Source: Roseateles subflavus
GTDB lineage: Bacteria > Pseudomonadota > Gammaproteobacteria > Burkholderiales > Burkholderiaceae_C
DNA length: 64,000 nt
Direction: 5' to 3'
Assembly: GCF_030285365.1 (NCBI RefSeq)
Contig: NZ_JASVDS010000008.1
Location: 62,001 to 126,000 of the forward strand
Shown piece after piece: positions 1 through 7,449 of this stretch. The notes beneath the pieces were generated by a model. The model worked only from the letters and a program-made list of their open reading frames with translations, was not told the origin of the DNA and did no database searches. The position numbers and the translations under genes are program-made. Positions within the stretch are counted from its first letter, which is position 1. Each line of letters starts with the position of its first letter.

Positions 1-824
1 TCGAAGATGGAAGCCTCGTAGATGATGGGAACGATCCACTGGTTCATTCCGGACTGGCTCAAATAGGTAGCCACCGCGCGCTCGGTGTTTGAGCGCTCCT
101 GCTGCAGCATGGCACGACCCAGACCGACGGCGGACGCTGCTGAGCCGCCCATCACCGACTCGTAGAGGCTGCTCCAGCGCTTGCTGACGTTGGCGACCAT
201 CGAGGCCAGCAGCGCAGGCACTGCGGCCGCAGGAAGATTCACAGGCACCAGGGCACTGTGATCCACCTGGTCATCAAAGACAGGAAGCTGCCCGGTGTCG
301 GCCAAGGTGAACAGATAGGAGAGCTGCTTGTAATCCGGATGAATGGCGAACCGGCCGTCGGAATCGACGGTACCCACTACCCCGCTCAGGATCCGGTTCA
401 TCTGACTGGACCCCGCGTCGTCGAGCACGAACAGTCGGGTGTGCCCTTCGAGACCATCATGCGCGGCCTCATCCGTCGGCTCCTCGCGTACCGCCACCGC
501 CTCTGTGTCTGCAGACGATGCCGTGGGCATATTGCCCTGTCCCAGCTGACCATAGGTGTACTCGACCGGGTCTTCGTGAGTGATGATCGTGACGGGGTGG
601 GGTCCCTCAAGGCGCTCACGGTTCGGGGGCGCCATCAGTGTCGATCTCGGCGCGTCGTCATCTTCGATCAGCTGCGCGATCATCGATTCGACGTCCGGTG
701 GAATCGATGTCGAGGTGCCAGTGACCTCGTCGGCGCTTGATGGGGCCGAAGCGGACGGCGTTGTCTGCTGAGCCGCGGCGGCCCGATTCCGCGCGATCAG
801 CGCGGCGAAAGCGTTCTTGGACAT
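1..824 (-). CDS. Unknown protein, 3' end off the left edge, carrying a DotB-like segment
   Basis: An open frame runs from ATG at 824 to the window edge (274 codons, no stop). AGGAG lies about 9 bases before the ATG. The N-terminus (MSKNAFAALIARNRAAAAQQ) is Ala-rich and resembles the start of the neighbouring helicase. Residues 68-100 (NRERLEG...EDPVEYTYGQLGQGNMP) closely match residues 203-235 of the DotB ATPase encoded at 16.1-17.4 kb, including the Asp box, but the Walker A glycines are absent, so it is not a working ATPase. The rest (acidic linker, then FVLDDAG... and a hydrophobic Ala-rich stretch) is not recognised. It probably forms an operon with the helicase upstream (33-base gap). 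Function unknown. Confidence 0.75.
   Translation of the reverse strand, partial: MSKNAFAALIARNRAAAAQQTTPSASAPSSADEVTGTSTSIPPDVESMIAQLIEDDDAPRSTLMAPPNRERLEGPHPVTIITHEDPVEYTYGQLGQGNMPTASSADTEAVAVREEPTDEAAHDGLEGHTRLFVLDDAGSSQMNRILSGVVGTVDSDGRFAIHPDYKQLSYLFTLADTGQLPVFDDQVDHSALVPVNLPAAAVPALLASMVANVSKRWSSLYESVMGGSAASAVGLGRAMLQQERSNTERAVATYLSQSGMNQWIVPIIYEASIF
524..623. repeat. Inverted partial copy of dotB
   Basis: Counterpart of 16699-16798; lies in frame within the left-edge minus-strand gene. Similarity ends abruptly after the NMP codons. Confidence 0.85.
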
Positions 825-857
825 CTCGATGGTCTCCTGTCGTTGAGCTGGATTGCG

Positions 858-2825
858 TCAGGCACCGCACTGCATGCCGGCCTCTTCGTTGACTCGGTTC
901 ATCTCGAAGCGCTGCGCTGCCTGGCGGCGCTCTTCGCGATGACGCGGGAGGTTCTTGATCCACTCGCGCGTTTCGCTGTTCAGGGTCAGCGCTTTGCGTG
1001 CCCGTGTCGCCGCCACATAGAGCAGGTTGGATTCAGCCACCGGCGGCGTCGCGTTGGGGTTTTGGCTCAGCTCCCACTCCATGTCGTTGAGGAACTCGAA
1101 GTCATCACAGAGCTGGACACAATCCCACTCGAGGCCCTTGGACTTGTGGGCCGTGGTCAGCACCATCGAGGCGTCCGCCTCCAATGCGACTGCGTTTCGG
1201 ACGATGTCATCGAGCAGTTGCGGCGTGTCGTGACCGAACTGATCGACCAACTTCACCAGGATCTTGGCCTCGCCATCCGAGGCTTCTTCGGCATAGCGGG
1301 TGTAGTCGTGCCACGAGCCGATCTCCCGCAGCGTCCGATCCTGGATGGACTGGACGTCACGGGCGTAGAGCCGATAGGCGTCGCGGACGAGCTCCAGCCG
1401 ATACTTCTCCGGACCGCCGATCCAGTGGATACCTTCGCCGCGGCGCTCGGCCGCCAGGTTGAAAAGCTGCGCGTTCGTGCGCGACAGGTGGGTGACCTTC
1501 TCGGGGTTCCAGACGCCGTCCTTGGCCAGGCCGACGATCGGGTGAGTCTCGCCCTTGAGCTCGGACAAGAGGAGGTTGGCGACCTCGGCGATGGCCGGGC
1601 CAAACCGATGGGTTCGGGTCAGGTGGAAGCGGGTTGCACCGACCGAGAGCTGTTCCATGGCGTTGATTGCCCCCCGGAACTGATAGATGCCCTGATGACG
1701 ATCGCCGATGCACAGCACCTTGGCGCGCTGCTGCGCACGAACGATTTGCAAGGTCACAGGGTTCGCGTCCTGGGCCTCGTCGAAGATGATGTCGTCGTAG
1801 GGCAGTTGAGGCTTGCCCAGCGCATACATCTTCAGGTAGGCGTCGTCGGGCATCTCCAGCCGGTCAGCTGGATCCATCATGCGTTTCCAGGCAAGCCTGG
1901 CCAGGGCCACGGCATTGATCTGCTCGCTCGGGGACAGATCACGCTCGAAGGCCACCTGTTCGACATGCTTCTCCGAGATCTCGGCGTCCGGCGAACCGAA
2001 GAAGGCGTTGAGCACGCGCTGAGCGTTTGATGCCTGCCGGGCCTGATTGATGTTCAGGTCCCGCATCAGGTTGTGAGGCTTCCAATTCCGGGTGACCCGG
2101 TTCCCCACCTGCTTCTTCATCGCACCCCAGGCCAGCGAGTGCGTCGTCATCGGCTCAACGTTCTTCGGGAAGCGCTGGCGCGCCTCCGCCGCGTTGCCCG
2201 TGTTGAGTACGAGGTAGAGGATCCGGCTCTGCGGCCGCGCCCTGGAATAGCCGACGGCGGTTGTGGTCTTGCCGCAGCCAGCGAAGGCGTCGGCAACAAC
2301 GAGTTGGTCGTGACAGTCGATGATCGCCTGCTGCTCGTCGGTGTACCTGACGTCCGGCACGGGCTTGCTGGAGGAGATGGCCGCGCTTCGACTCAGCCCT
2401 CCCACGCGGGAAAGACCGCCGCCAAGCCCGCCATCCCGTGCGGCCTGCGTGGAACCAGATGAGGAGATCTTGCTGAGCCCGCCCAGTGAACGTCCAGTTC
2501 CCTTGGGTGCGTCGACATCCGGTCCGTCCGGCACGAAGTCCTCAGGTAGGGCCCGCGGTACGACCACCTGCGACGCTGGCGCGCTGGACCGCGCAGCCAG
2601 CTGCACTGCCTCCCTGGAAGGAGTCACCTCGGCGGGTGTGGTGGCTGCAGACGCGGAGACCATGGGTCGGCCCGGGCGTGCAGAGAGCGCTGCAAAAGGG
2701 CTGACTGCCGGAGGGGCTACCTCCTTCGGCTCAGGGCGTACCTGAGGCTTGGCTTGCAACGCGGCCTGCGATGCAAGCCGGGCGGCGTTGATGTTCTCGA
2801 CAAGCCGTGCGAACGCGTTGGCCAT
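858..2825 (-). CDS. UvrD/Rep-like superfamily 1 DNA helicase
   Basis: 655 aa. The first ~155 residues are Pro/Ala/Ser-rich and probably disordered. The helicase core follows: a Q-motif-like YTDEQQAII (161-169), motif I AGCGKTTT (182-189), motif II DEAQD, motif III GDRHQGIYQFRGA, motif V TTAHKSKGLEWD and motif VI LLYVAATRARKAL. This set is diagnostic for the UvrD/Rep/FBH1 group of 3'-5' helicases. At 655 aa including the tail it is close to normal family length. It starts at ATG 2825 with AAGGG upstream and a TGC-N14-GCA dyad at 2846-2867. Role in plasmid replication, repair or recombination is inferred; it is not a TraI-type relaxase-helicase, as no relaxase domain is visible. Confidence 0.9.
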   Translation of the reverse strand: MANAFARLVENINAARLASQAALQAKPQVRPEPKEVAPPAVSPFAALSARPGRPMVSASAATTPAEVTPSREAVQLAARSSAPASQVVVPRALPEDFVPDGPDVDAPKGTGRSLGGLSKISSSGSTQAARDGGLGGGLSRVGGLSRSAAISSSKPVPDVRYTDEQQAIIDCHDQLVVADAFAGCGKTTTAVGYSRARPQSRILYLVLNTGNAAEARQRFPKNVEPMTTHSLAWGAMKKQVGNRVTRNWKPHNLMRDLNINQARQASNAQRVLNAFFGSPDAEISEKHVEQVAFERDLSPSEQINAVALARLAWKRMMDPADRLEMPDDAYLKMYALGKPQLPYDDIIFDEAQDANPVTLQIVRAQQRAKVLCIGDRHQGIYQFRGAINAMEQLSVGATRFHLTRTHRFGPAIAEVANLLLSELKGETHPIVGLAKDGVWNPEKVTHLSRTNAQLFNLAAERRGEGIHWIGGPEKYRLELVRDAYRLYARDVQSIQDRTLREIGSWHDYTRYAEEASDGEAKILVKLVDQFGHDTPQLLDDIVRNAVALEADASMVLTTAHKSKGLEWDCVQLCDDFEFLNDMEWELSQNPNATPPVAESNLLYVAATRARKALTLNSETREWIKNLPRHREERRQAAQRFEMNRVNEEAGMQCGA

Positions 2826-2845
2826 GATTCAGCCCTTTAAATGTT

Positions 2846-2867
2846 TTGCCTAATAAGTAGTCGGCAA
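2846..2867 (-). promoter_or_regulatory. TTGC-N14-GCAA dyad upstream of the helicase gene
   Basis: Perfect inverted arms TTGC (2846-2849) and GCAA (2864-2867), extended to TTTGCC/GGCAAA. The interior reads TATTAG on the minus strand, a plausible -10, about 20 bases before the helicase start. Same architecture as the dyads near 6.7, 14.7, 49.2, 49.6 and 61.9 kb. Confidence 0.6.
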
Positions 2868-2939
2868 ATCTATTCTAGGGCCAAACCGTCCTTGGTTTCC
2901 GTCTACCCCTTCATGCGCTCACATGCGCCCTGCTGCTGC

Positions 2940-3569
2940 TCATCCCTCTTGAATGCCTCGAAGGGCATCCTCAACGCGCACGAGCAGCGCATGCATTCGT
3001 GCCTGGCTCACCGGATTTGCCAGATCCGTCAGGCGGGCGATCTCCTTCTGGGCAAGCTCCAGCCTTTGGCGCGCCGAGGTAATCTCCGCGTCCTTACTCG
3101 TCATCAACATCTTGCGTACCGCGTCCAGCTGCTCGACGGCGCGGGCCATGCTGGCTGCGTGCCGCATGAAGGGAGCGATGGATTCGCGCAGCTCGATGAC
3201 GGCCGCGGCCTGGGCCTCTTGCGACTCAACCAAGCGGATCAGGAGTTGCTCGAGGTTGCCATGTTGCTTCTCCCCTGCGACGGGCGCCGCTGCCTCTTGG
3301 GCAGAGGGTGACGCTTGGGTTGCAGCCAGGCCTGGGCTCGGCAAGTGTGCCCGGCAAACCAAGTTCCTCACTGCCGCGTAGTCGTACAGCGGGCGCCGAC
3401 CTGGAAGTTGATCCCTCGCCTCCTTCAGCCGCCCAGCGGCGGACCAGCGCTTCAAAGTGATGTACGCAGGGGCAATTTCTCCGAGCTCCTCTCGCAGCCG
3501 GTTCGAACAGTCCAGGAGGGACAGCATCGGTCCCATCTGGGGCACCGGAGGATCTGACGACGTAGCCAT
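2940..3569 (-). CDS. KfrA-like plasmid coiled-coil DNA-binding protein
   Basis: 209 aa. The N-terminal ~60 residues look like a winged helix-turn-helix (LREELGEIAPAYITLKRWSAAGRLK). After a Pro/Ala linker, residues ~105-205 form an Ala/Glu/Gln-rich region with heptad character (VESQEAQAAAVIELRE..., SARQRLELAQKEIARL), typical of KfrA-type plasmid proteins. KfrA proteins bind operators at their own promoter and form filaments that aid plasmid stability; that role is inferred here. The start at 3569 is supported by a palindrome ATACCGTCATGGTAT over the start region and two GATACCGAA repeats upstream, fitting autoregulation. It could instead be an unrelated MerR-fold regulator with a coiled coil. 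Confidence 0.7.
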   Translation of the reverse strand: MATSSDPPVPQMGPMLSLLDCSNRLREELGEIAPAYITLKRWSAAGRLKEARDQLPGRRPLYDYAAVRNLVCRAHLPSPGLAATQASPSAQEAAAPVAGEKQHGNLEQLLIRLVESQEAQAAAVIELRESIAPFMRHAASMARAVEQLDAVRKMLMTSKDAEITSARQRLELAQKEIARLTDLANPVSQARMHALLVRVEDALRGIQEG

Positions 3570-3627
3570 ACCGTCATGGTATCACTCAAGGCTCATAAGA
3601 TACCGAAATTCAACCATTGATACCGAA
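3568..3627. promoter_or_regulatory. Candidate autoregulatory operator of the KfrA-like gene
   Basis: Palindrome ATACC-N5-GGTAT at 3568-3582 overlaps the start codon. GATACCGAA occurs at 3599-3607 and again at 3619-3627, exactly 20 bases apart (about two helical turns). GGTATC at 3578-3583 is the inverse of the repeat core. Repeats of this kind at a KfrA-type start fit self-repression; binding is inferred. Confidence 0.5.
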
Positions 3628-3973
3628 GTAGGTTGATTGGCGCCGCAGGTAAAATGTTTCACGGCACTATTGCAAAGAAACTTTGATCTTAAGTTATTGG
3701 TTTATAAGGATTTTTCTTGCAAACAGCCACCGCAGAAATTTTCCGTGGAACATTTGATGGATGGTGTCTCCAGTTGACACTTTTTTGAAGTGGTGCCACC
3801 ACTTCGGCAATGCCTGTCTGTCGGTTTGCGCTGTAGCCTGAACTCAGGAGGCTGGGTTTGCCAGTCCACAATGAGCTTGAGGCAATGCCCATTTCGACAT
3901 CCCAATGGTGGGTTGTCGCGTTGCCACGGAGGCGCCCCATTGACGGAGTAATTCCGGGCCAAAGGACGAATGA
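3628..3973. other. Intergenic region, no confident gene
   Basis: AT-richer than its surroundings, with a T6 run near 3780 and a 19-base palindrome with arms GAAGTGGTG/CACCACTTC starting near 3788. A minus-strand frame of about 97 codons exists but has no ribosome site or recognisable domain. It may hold the promoter for the plus-strand nuclease gene. Confidence 0.4.
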
Positions 3974-4672
3974 ATGACTCATGCAGCTTGGACACGCGAT
4001 GGTCGGCCAGTGGACACAGGCTTGATCCCCATCGACATCTGGGAGGGGCTGAAGCAGTCGGCGGCAGTCGGCGATTTCGTGATGCCTTGCTGCAGGGCGC
4101 CGGCCGTGCTCAAGACCAGCATCAATGGAGTGCCCTTCTTTGCCCACCTCTCGGACGAGTGTGCCACTGCGCCTGAGACCATTTGGCACCAGGCTGGCAA
4201 GGCCTCGGTGCTGGCCGCCTTGCTTGGGATGGGTATTGAGGGCCGCGAAGAGGCACCTGGCCGATCGCCGAGTGGAGACAGATGGGAGGCTGATGTCCTG
4301 TTCTCTGCCAACGGCCGCACCATCGCGATCGAGCTGCAGCGGTCCTACCAGCATCTCCGCGACTACTTGCGGCGCCAGGAAAGGTACGCGGCCTCGTCGG
4401 TCGAGTGCTATTGGCTTGTTCGCCGCGAGACCTTCCTCACGTTGGGCAAGGCCACGTCCCGATTGTTGTTGAAACGTGACTTCAATAGCACCTGGCCGGC
4501 AGGGGGTATCGGAACAGGCATGCTGCCAGAGCTGCCTGTGGCCGTGCTGGACACCAACGGTGCGCAACCCGTGATGTTCGGCGGCGGGAAGGCTACATCG
4601 GTGCCGGCGTGGCTCGCGGGCGTGCTCGGCGGCTCGTTCCAGTACAGGGGCGGCTCCTGGAATCTGGGCTGA
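3974..4672 (+). CDS. CoiA-like nuclease domain protein
   Basis: 232 aa; ATG at 3974 follows AAAGGACG. Near the N-terminus is a Cys pair (PCC, 38-40) and FFAHLSDEC (55-63), then HQAGKA (72-77). The core WEADV...TIAIELQRS gives the D107...E120-x-Q122 arrangement of the restriction-endonuclease-like CoiA family. CoiA was first described in competence, but relatives on plasmids are mostly uncharacterised; substrate and role (DNA processing or defence) are not known here. It stands alone on the plus strand between minus-strand genes. A hairpin at 4899-4930 may end its transcript. Confidence 0.7.
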   Translation: MTHAAWTRDGRPVDTGLIPIDIWEGLKQSAAVGDFVMPCCRAPAVLKTSINGVPFFAHLSDECATAPETIWHQAGKASVLAALLGMGIEGREEAPGRSPSGDRWEADVLFSANGRTIAIELQRSYQHLRDYLRRQERYAASSVECYWLVRRETFLTLGKATSRLLLKRDFNSTWPAGGIGTGMLPELPVAVLDTNGAQPVMFGGGKATSVPAWLAGVLGGSFQYRGGSWNLG

Positions 4673-4689
4673 CGGCACGTACTTGGTGA

Positions 4690-4863
4690 ATCGGCTTCCG
4701 CACAGCGGAAGCGCTGGAGCGCAGCGTGGAGCGCGGCCAGTTGGGGCTGAAGGTCATCCGCCTGCCGCACCGGCAGGGTCTCTTCGCTCGCACCAGTGAC
4801 TTGGTCGACTACCTGGATTCCCTGGATCAGCACGTGATCCAGAGAAAGGAGCGCAAGGTGTAG
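4690..4863 (+). CDS. Possible small DNA-binding protein, start codon unclear
   Basis: A frame ending at TAG 4861-4863 encodes a protein-like sequence containing GQLGLKVIRLPHRQGLF and then TSDLVDYLDSL. This resembles short activator or excisionase-type proteins (PrtN-like in flavour). The frame opens right after a TGA at 4687-4689 and has no ATG; GTG within it would remove the first helix. It is either a gene with a rare start, a truncated remnant of a longer gene, or coincidence. Low confidence. Confidence 0.3.
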   Translation: MGFRTAEALERSVERGQLGLKVIRLPHRQGLFARTSDLVDYLDSLDQHVIQRKERKV

Positions 4864-4898
4864 TAGCAGCGCCGCTGACAGACCCCAGAAAGGCAGAA

Positions 4899-4930
4899 GG
4901 CTCAAACACGATTCCCGTCGTGTCTGAGCC
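4899..4930 (+). terminator. Hairpin downstream of the CoiA-like gene
   Basis: 13-base arms GGCTCAAACACGA and TCGTGTCTGAGCC (one mismatch) around a 6-base loop. No T-run follows, so it could be a transcript-stabilising or Rho-assisted hairpin. Confidence 0.4.
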
Positions 4931-4996
4931 CCTGAGTCTGCCGCCGATTCCTCAACCGGTTACCCAGACTCTAGCCCCCCACCTCGCTTCACGCAA

Positions 4997-5022
4997 GCGG
5001 GGCCCGTATCCATGGGCCCCGC
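4997..5022. repeat. Perfect 9-bp inverted repeat
   Basis: GCGGGGCCC (4997-5005) and GGGCCCCGC (5014-5022) around an 8-base loop, in the non-coding stretch between the nuclease gene and the recombinase gene. No T-run on either side. Role unknown. Confidence 0.4.
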
Positions 5023-5196
5023 GGGGATGCCTTTCCTACCGCTGTCATTTCCAGTTGCCATCAGTTGGCCTTACGTCGTTGCCCGCGGGCAACGCACGGC
5101 GGCCAAGCTGAGGGTGCGATGCTGCCGCGCGTTTCGCGCAATCACGCCCGACCACGGGTCTTGGAGAGATACTGCGACATCTGATAAACGTCATCC

Positions 5197-5234
5197 TTAT
5201 TGCATCACTCATGGCTTCACAAGTGATGCGATAA
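5197..5234. repeat. 13-bp inverted repeat beside the recombinase gene
   Basis: TTATTGCATCACT (5197-5209) and AGTGATGCGATAA (5222-5234), 12 of 13 complementary, separated by 12 bases. It lies 90 bases beyond the 3' end of the tyrosine recombinase gene and is AT-rich compared with its surroundings. Candidate recombination (resolution) site; alternatively a hairpin ending the recombinase transcript, though no T-run follows. The rest of 4864-5324 shows no convincing gene. Confidence 0.4.
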
Positions 5235-5324
5235 GTGAACAGTGCGTCGCCCTCCCCGCCCGCCGATGGCCCTCCCCCTCCCCACATCCTGCCGCTGTCC
5301 AGGTCTACCCTGAGGTCGGGCGGC

Positions 5325-6581
5325 TTAGTTCGCGCCGGAGCCCTGAGATCGGTTCTGGCCTTGCTCCGGCCTGTCTGCGGCATTGCTCGGCCCTCTGGGA
5401 TCAGATTGGTGTGCCTCGCCATGGCCTTCGACGTTCTGCGGGCGCAGGCCTCCCGCGCCCTCGTAGGCCAGGCGCCGCGGTGCGTAGAACATTGGGCTCT
5501 TCTCGTCGGTCTGGCCCATGAGCTCTGCGACGTCCCCGATCGGGTATGCCGCCTTGCTGTTGGCCGAGTATTGGTGCCTGGCCGAGTAGAGTGAGTAGCT
5601 CTTCTTGCCCTTCCAGATCTTCTTGCAGGCCGACCAGATGGCTGTCCGGCAGTTGTTGTAGTAAGCCTGGAAGGCGACGCCACTGCTGTTCAGCGAACTC
5701 AGATGCAGGTCGACGAAGACCCGGGACTCGGAACCGACAGGGATGGCCCGAAAGGTCTTGGCCGCGGGCTCGCCCTCGGCGCCCTCCTCCTGCTGTTCGG
5801 CTTCGGCCTCTCCTTGCTCGGCGTCGGTGCGATTGAAGGCCGGCACATCGATCTTGCGCTTGCTGTTCGGTGCGAGCAGCCAAGTCTTCTCCTGGTCGCC
5901 CCAGGACGCCTCCTCCCACTCGTTGGGTCTGACGCCCGTGGCCAGCGTGGCGAGAAGCCAGTACTGGGCACGGGCGCCCCACCCTGCCGTGCGGTTCTGC
6001 AGGCCGAGTTGATCCAGCAGCATGGTCAGGTCGTTCTTGGGGATGCCGGTCTTGCCGGAGCGGAACGCGCGCAGAGGGGGCGTGTCCTGGTGACCCGAGC
6101 TCGACCGTCGACCGCGAGGGCCGGTGGAGTCCCTGCTCTGCGACAGCCGATCATGAGCCTCGGCGTAGTTCTTGTCGCTGCCAGCGAGCTCGCCGAAGCA
6201 GAACAGCAGGGCGCTTCGATAGATCCCCCACGTCGCTGGCCTGAGCGACCTCGACCGCTCAATCAGGTAGTCGACGACGTCGGTGGGCTTGATCAAGGGT
6301 GGCTGTTGCGGATCCGTCGTCCTGGCCTCCGTGGCCTGGCGCCAAAGCAGGCCGACCCGGTACCGGTATTGATCTTCGGTAGACAGGAGCCGGCGAGCCT
6401 TGACCTGCTTTCGGGACACGGCTGCCGGTTCAGGTGTCGACGCCTGCTGGCCGGGCTCAATGGCCGTGGTCTGAACCCCGTGCCCGACTGCCGCGCTCAG
6501 TTCGTTGAGCCCCGACGGGTTGGCCTGGGGGGTGAATTCATCTTCCGAGCTTGGGGGCATCGCGGCCTGGCTGTCGTTCAT
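5325..6581 (-). CDS. Divergent tyrosine recombinase (integrase/resolvase type)
   Basis: 418 aa. The N-terminal ~60 residues are linker-like. Residues ~65-130 (YRYRVGLLWRQA...LRPATWGIYRSALL) resemble a SAM-like core-binding domain. The catalytic domain shows the first Arg in ATGVRPNEW (R218), then YSARHQYSANSK (R335, H336) and LMGQTDEKSPMFYAP, with Y366 the likely nucleophile. The box II His before the Arg is Tyr here and the usual Gly-His is Gly-Gln, so it is divergent. An acidic insert (about 253-275) interrupts the catalytic domain. Likely job: multimer resolution or integration of the element. The inverted repeat at 5197-5234 is a candidate site. Confidence 0.7.
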   Translation of the reverse strand: MNDSQAAMPPSSEDEFTPQANPSGLNELSAAVGHGVQTTAIEPGQQASTPEPAAVSRKQVKARRLLSTEDQYRYRVGLLWRQATEARTTDPQQPPLIKPTDVVDYLIERSRSLRPATWGIYRSALLFCFGELAGSDKNYAEAHDRLSQSRDSTGPRGRRSSSGHQDTPPLRAFRSGKTGIPKNDLTMLLDQLGLQNRTAGWGARAQYWLLATLATGVRPNEWEEASWGDQEKTWLLAPNSKRKIDVPAFNRTDAEQGEAEAEQQEEGAEGEPAAKTFRAIPVGSESRVFVDLHLSSLNSSGVAFQAYYNNCRTAIWSACKKIWKGKKSYSLYSARHQYSANSKAAYPIGDVAELMGQTDEKSPMFYAPRRLAYEGAGGLRPQNVEGHGEAHQSDPRGPSNAADRPEQGQNRSQGSGAN

Positions 6582-6728
6582 GGTTTGTCGGACGCGGCCG
6601 CCTTCTGCGGTGGCCTTGTGCTGGAGTCGTGCTCGATGGCTGCGGCGAATTGACGGTATCGGCTATTCCGAGCCCGGCTTTCCTTTTGTCCCGATTACTG
6701 AAGCCAGCTGACCGGGTCCTGATTGACT

Positions 6729-6750
6729 TTGCAAAACAATTATGAAGCAA
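6729..6750 (-). promoter_or_regulatory. TTGC-N14-GCAA dyad upstream of the recombinase gene
   Basis: TTGC at 6729-6732 and GCAA at 6747-6750. On the minus strand the interior contains CATAAT, a plausible -10. It lies about 150 bases upstream of the recombinase start at 6581. Member of the element-wide dyad set. Confidence 0.55.
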
Positions 6751-6922
6751 AATGCTATAGAGGTCGATCCTTCACGACCTACCCGACCCCGCTGAAGTGC
6801 TTGGACCGTGACATTTGCGGTGCCGCTTATTTCGCCCCATTCGAATTTGCGACACCGTTTACTTTGCTGAGCCTGGAGTGTCCTACTGGCCGTCATGTCC
6901 CAACTCCAAGGTCAAAAACACA

Positions 6923-6958
6923 AAGGCCCTGGACATCTGCTTGAATGTCCAGGGCCTT
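6923..6958 (-). terminator. Rho-independent terminator of the parM/parR-like operon
   Basis: Perfect 14-base arms (6923-6936 and 6945-6958) with an 8-base loop. Read on the minus strand the stem is followed by TTTGTGTTTTTG. It lies about 90 bases beyond the 3' end of the small ParR-like gene. The rest of 6582-7043 holds the dyad at 6729 and no convincing gene. Confidence 0.75.
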
Positions 6959-7043
6959 CATCTTGAGGCCGCCAGGTGGTCGACGTCGAACCGGATCACG
7001 GTCGCAGGCCTCAACGCTGAATTGGCGCGTCGTGGCCCGCACC

Positions 7044-7448
7044 TCATCCCCGCAGAAGCGCCTGGCTCATTGTTGCCGCCACCGCCCGGCCGCGGCTCCC
7101 AGGCCGCTGCTGGGGTGGCGGTGGCGCCGGCTCTGCTGCTGTCGGTTTGCTGGGTGCCGTGTTTACTGCAAGTGCCGCCCGCCCGGTCTGTCCTCCCTCA
7201 TCTGACCCAGCCGGCGATTCAAGGTGCTGAGATACGCCGCCATGTCCCATCCCTTCTCGTAAGCCGGAAACTTGAACGTGGATAAGGCCTTGGGACGCAA
7301 GTTGCTGGAGCTTTTTCAGGGCGAGTGACTCAGCGGCCAGCGCGCGAAGCTTCTCTGTCCGCTTCACGCGCTTGAGCGGCGCCAGGACGGCATACAGATC
7401 CGGCGTGATCTCCGGGTCGATCTCGATCTGGATGCGCAAGGGCTCCAT
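7044..7448 (-). CDS. Small ParR/StbB-like partner of the actin-type ATPase
   Basis: 134 aa, starting at the 3' end of the parM-like gene. Residues 1-60 (IQIEIDPEITPDLYAVLAPLKRVKRTEKLRALAAESLALKK is the region) look like a short DNA-binding domain followed by a helix, and the C-terminal half is Pro/Ala/Gly-rich and probably disordered. ParM-type operons regularly carry a small DNA-binding adaptor downstream of the actin gene, so the assignment rests on position and size more than on sequence. It would bind a centromere (parC) and couple the plasmid to filaments. Confidence 0.55.
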   Translation of the reverse strand: MEPLRIQIEIDPEITPDLYAVLAPLKRVKRTEKLRALAAESLALKKLQQLASQGLIHVQVSGLREGMGHGGVSQHLESPAGSDEGGQTGRAALAVNTAPSKPTAAEPAPPPPQQRPGSRGRAVAATMSQALLRG

Positions 7449-7449
7449 T

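Noticed and set aside
843-2030. Long plus-strand frame opposite the helicase
   Set aside because: It is antisense to a gene with all helicase motifs; long antisense frames are expected in GC-rich DNA.
3689-3995. Minus-strand frame of ~97 codons in the gap before the CoiA-like gene
   Set aside because: No ribosome site, no domain, and it overlaps the start of the plus-strand gene. Composition is AT-rich non-coding.
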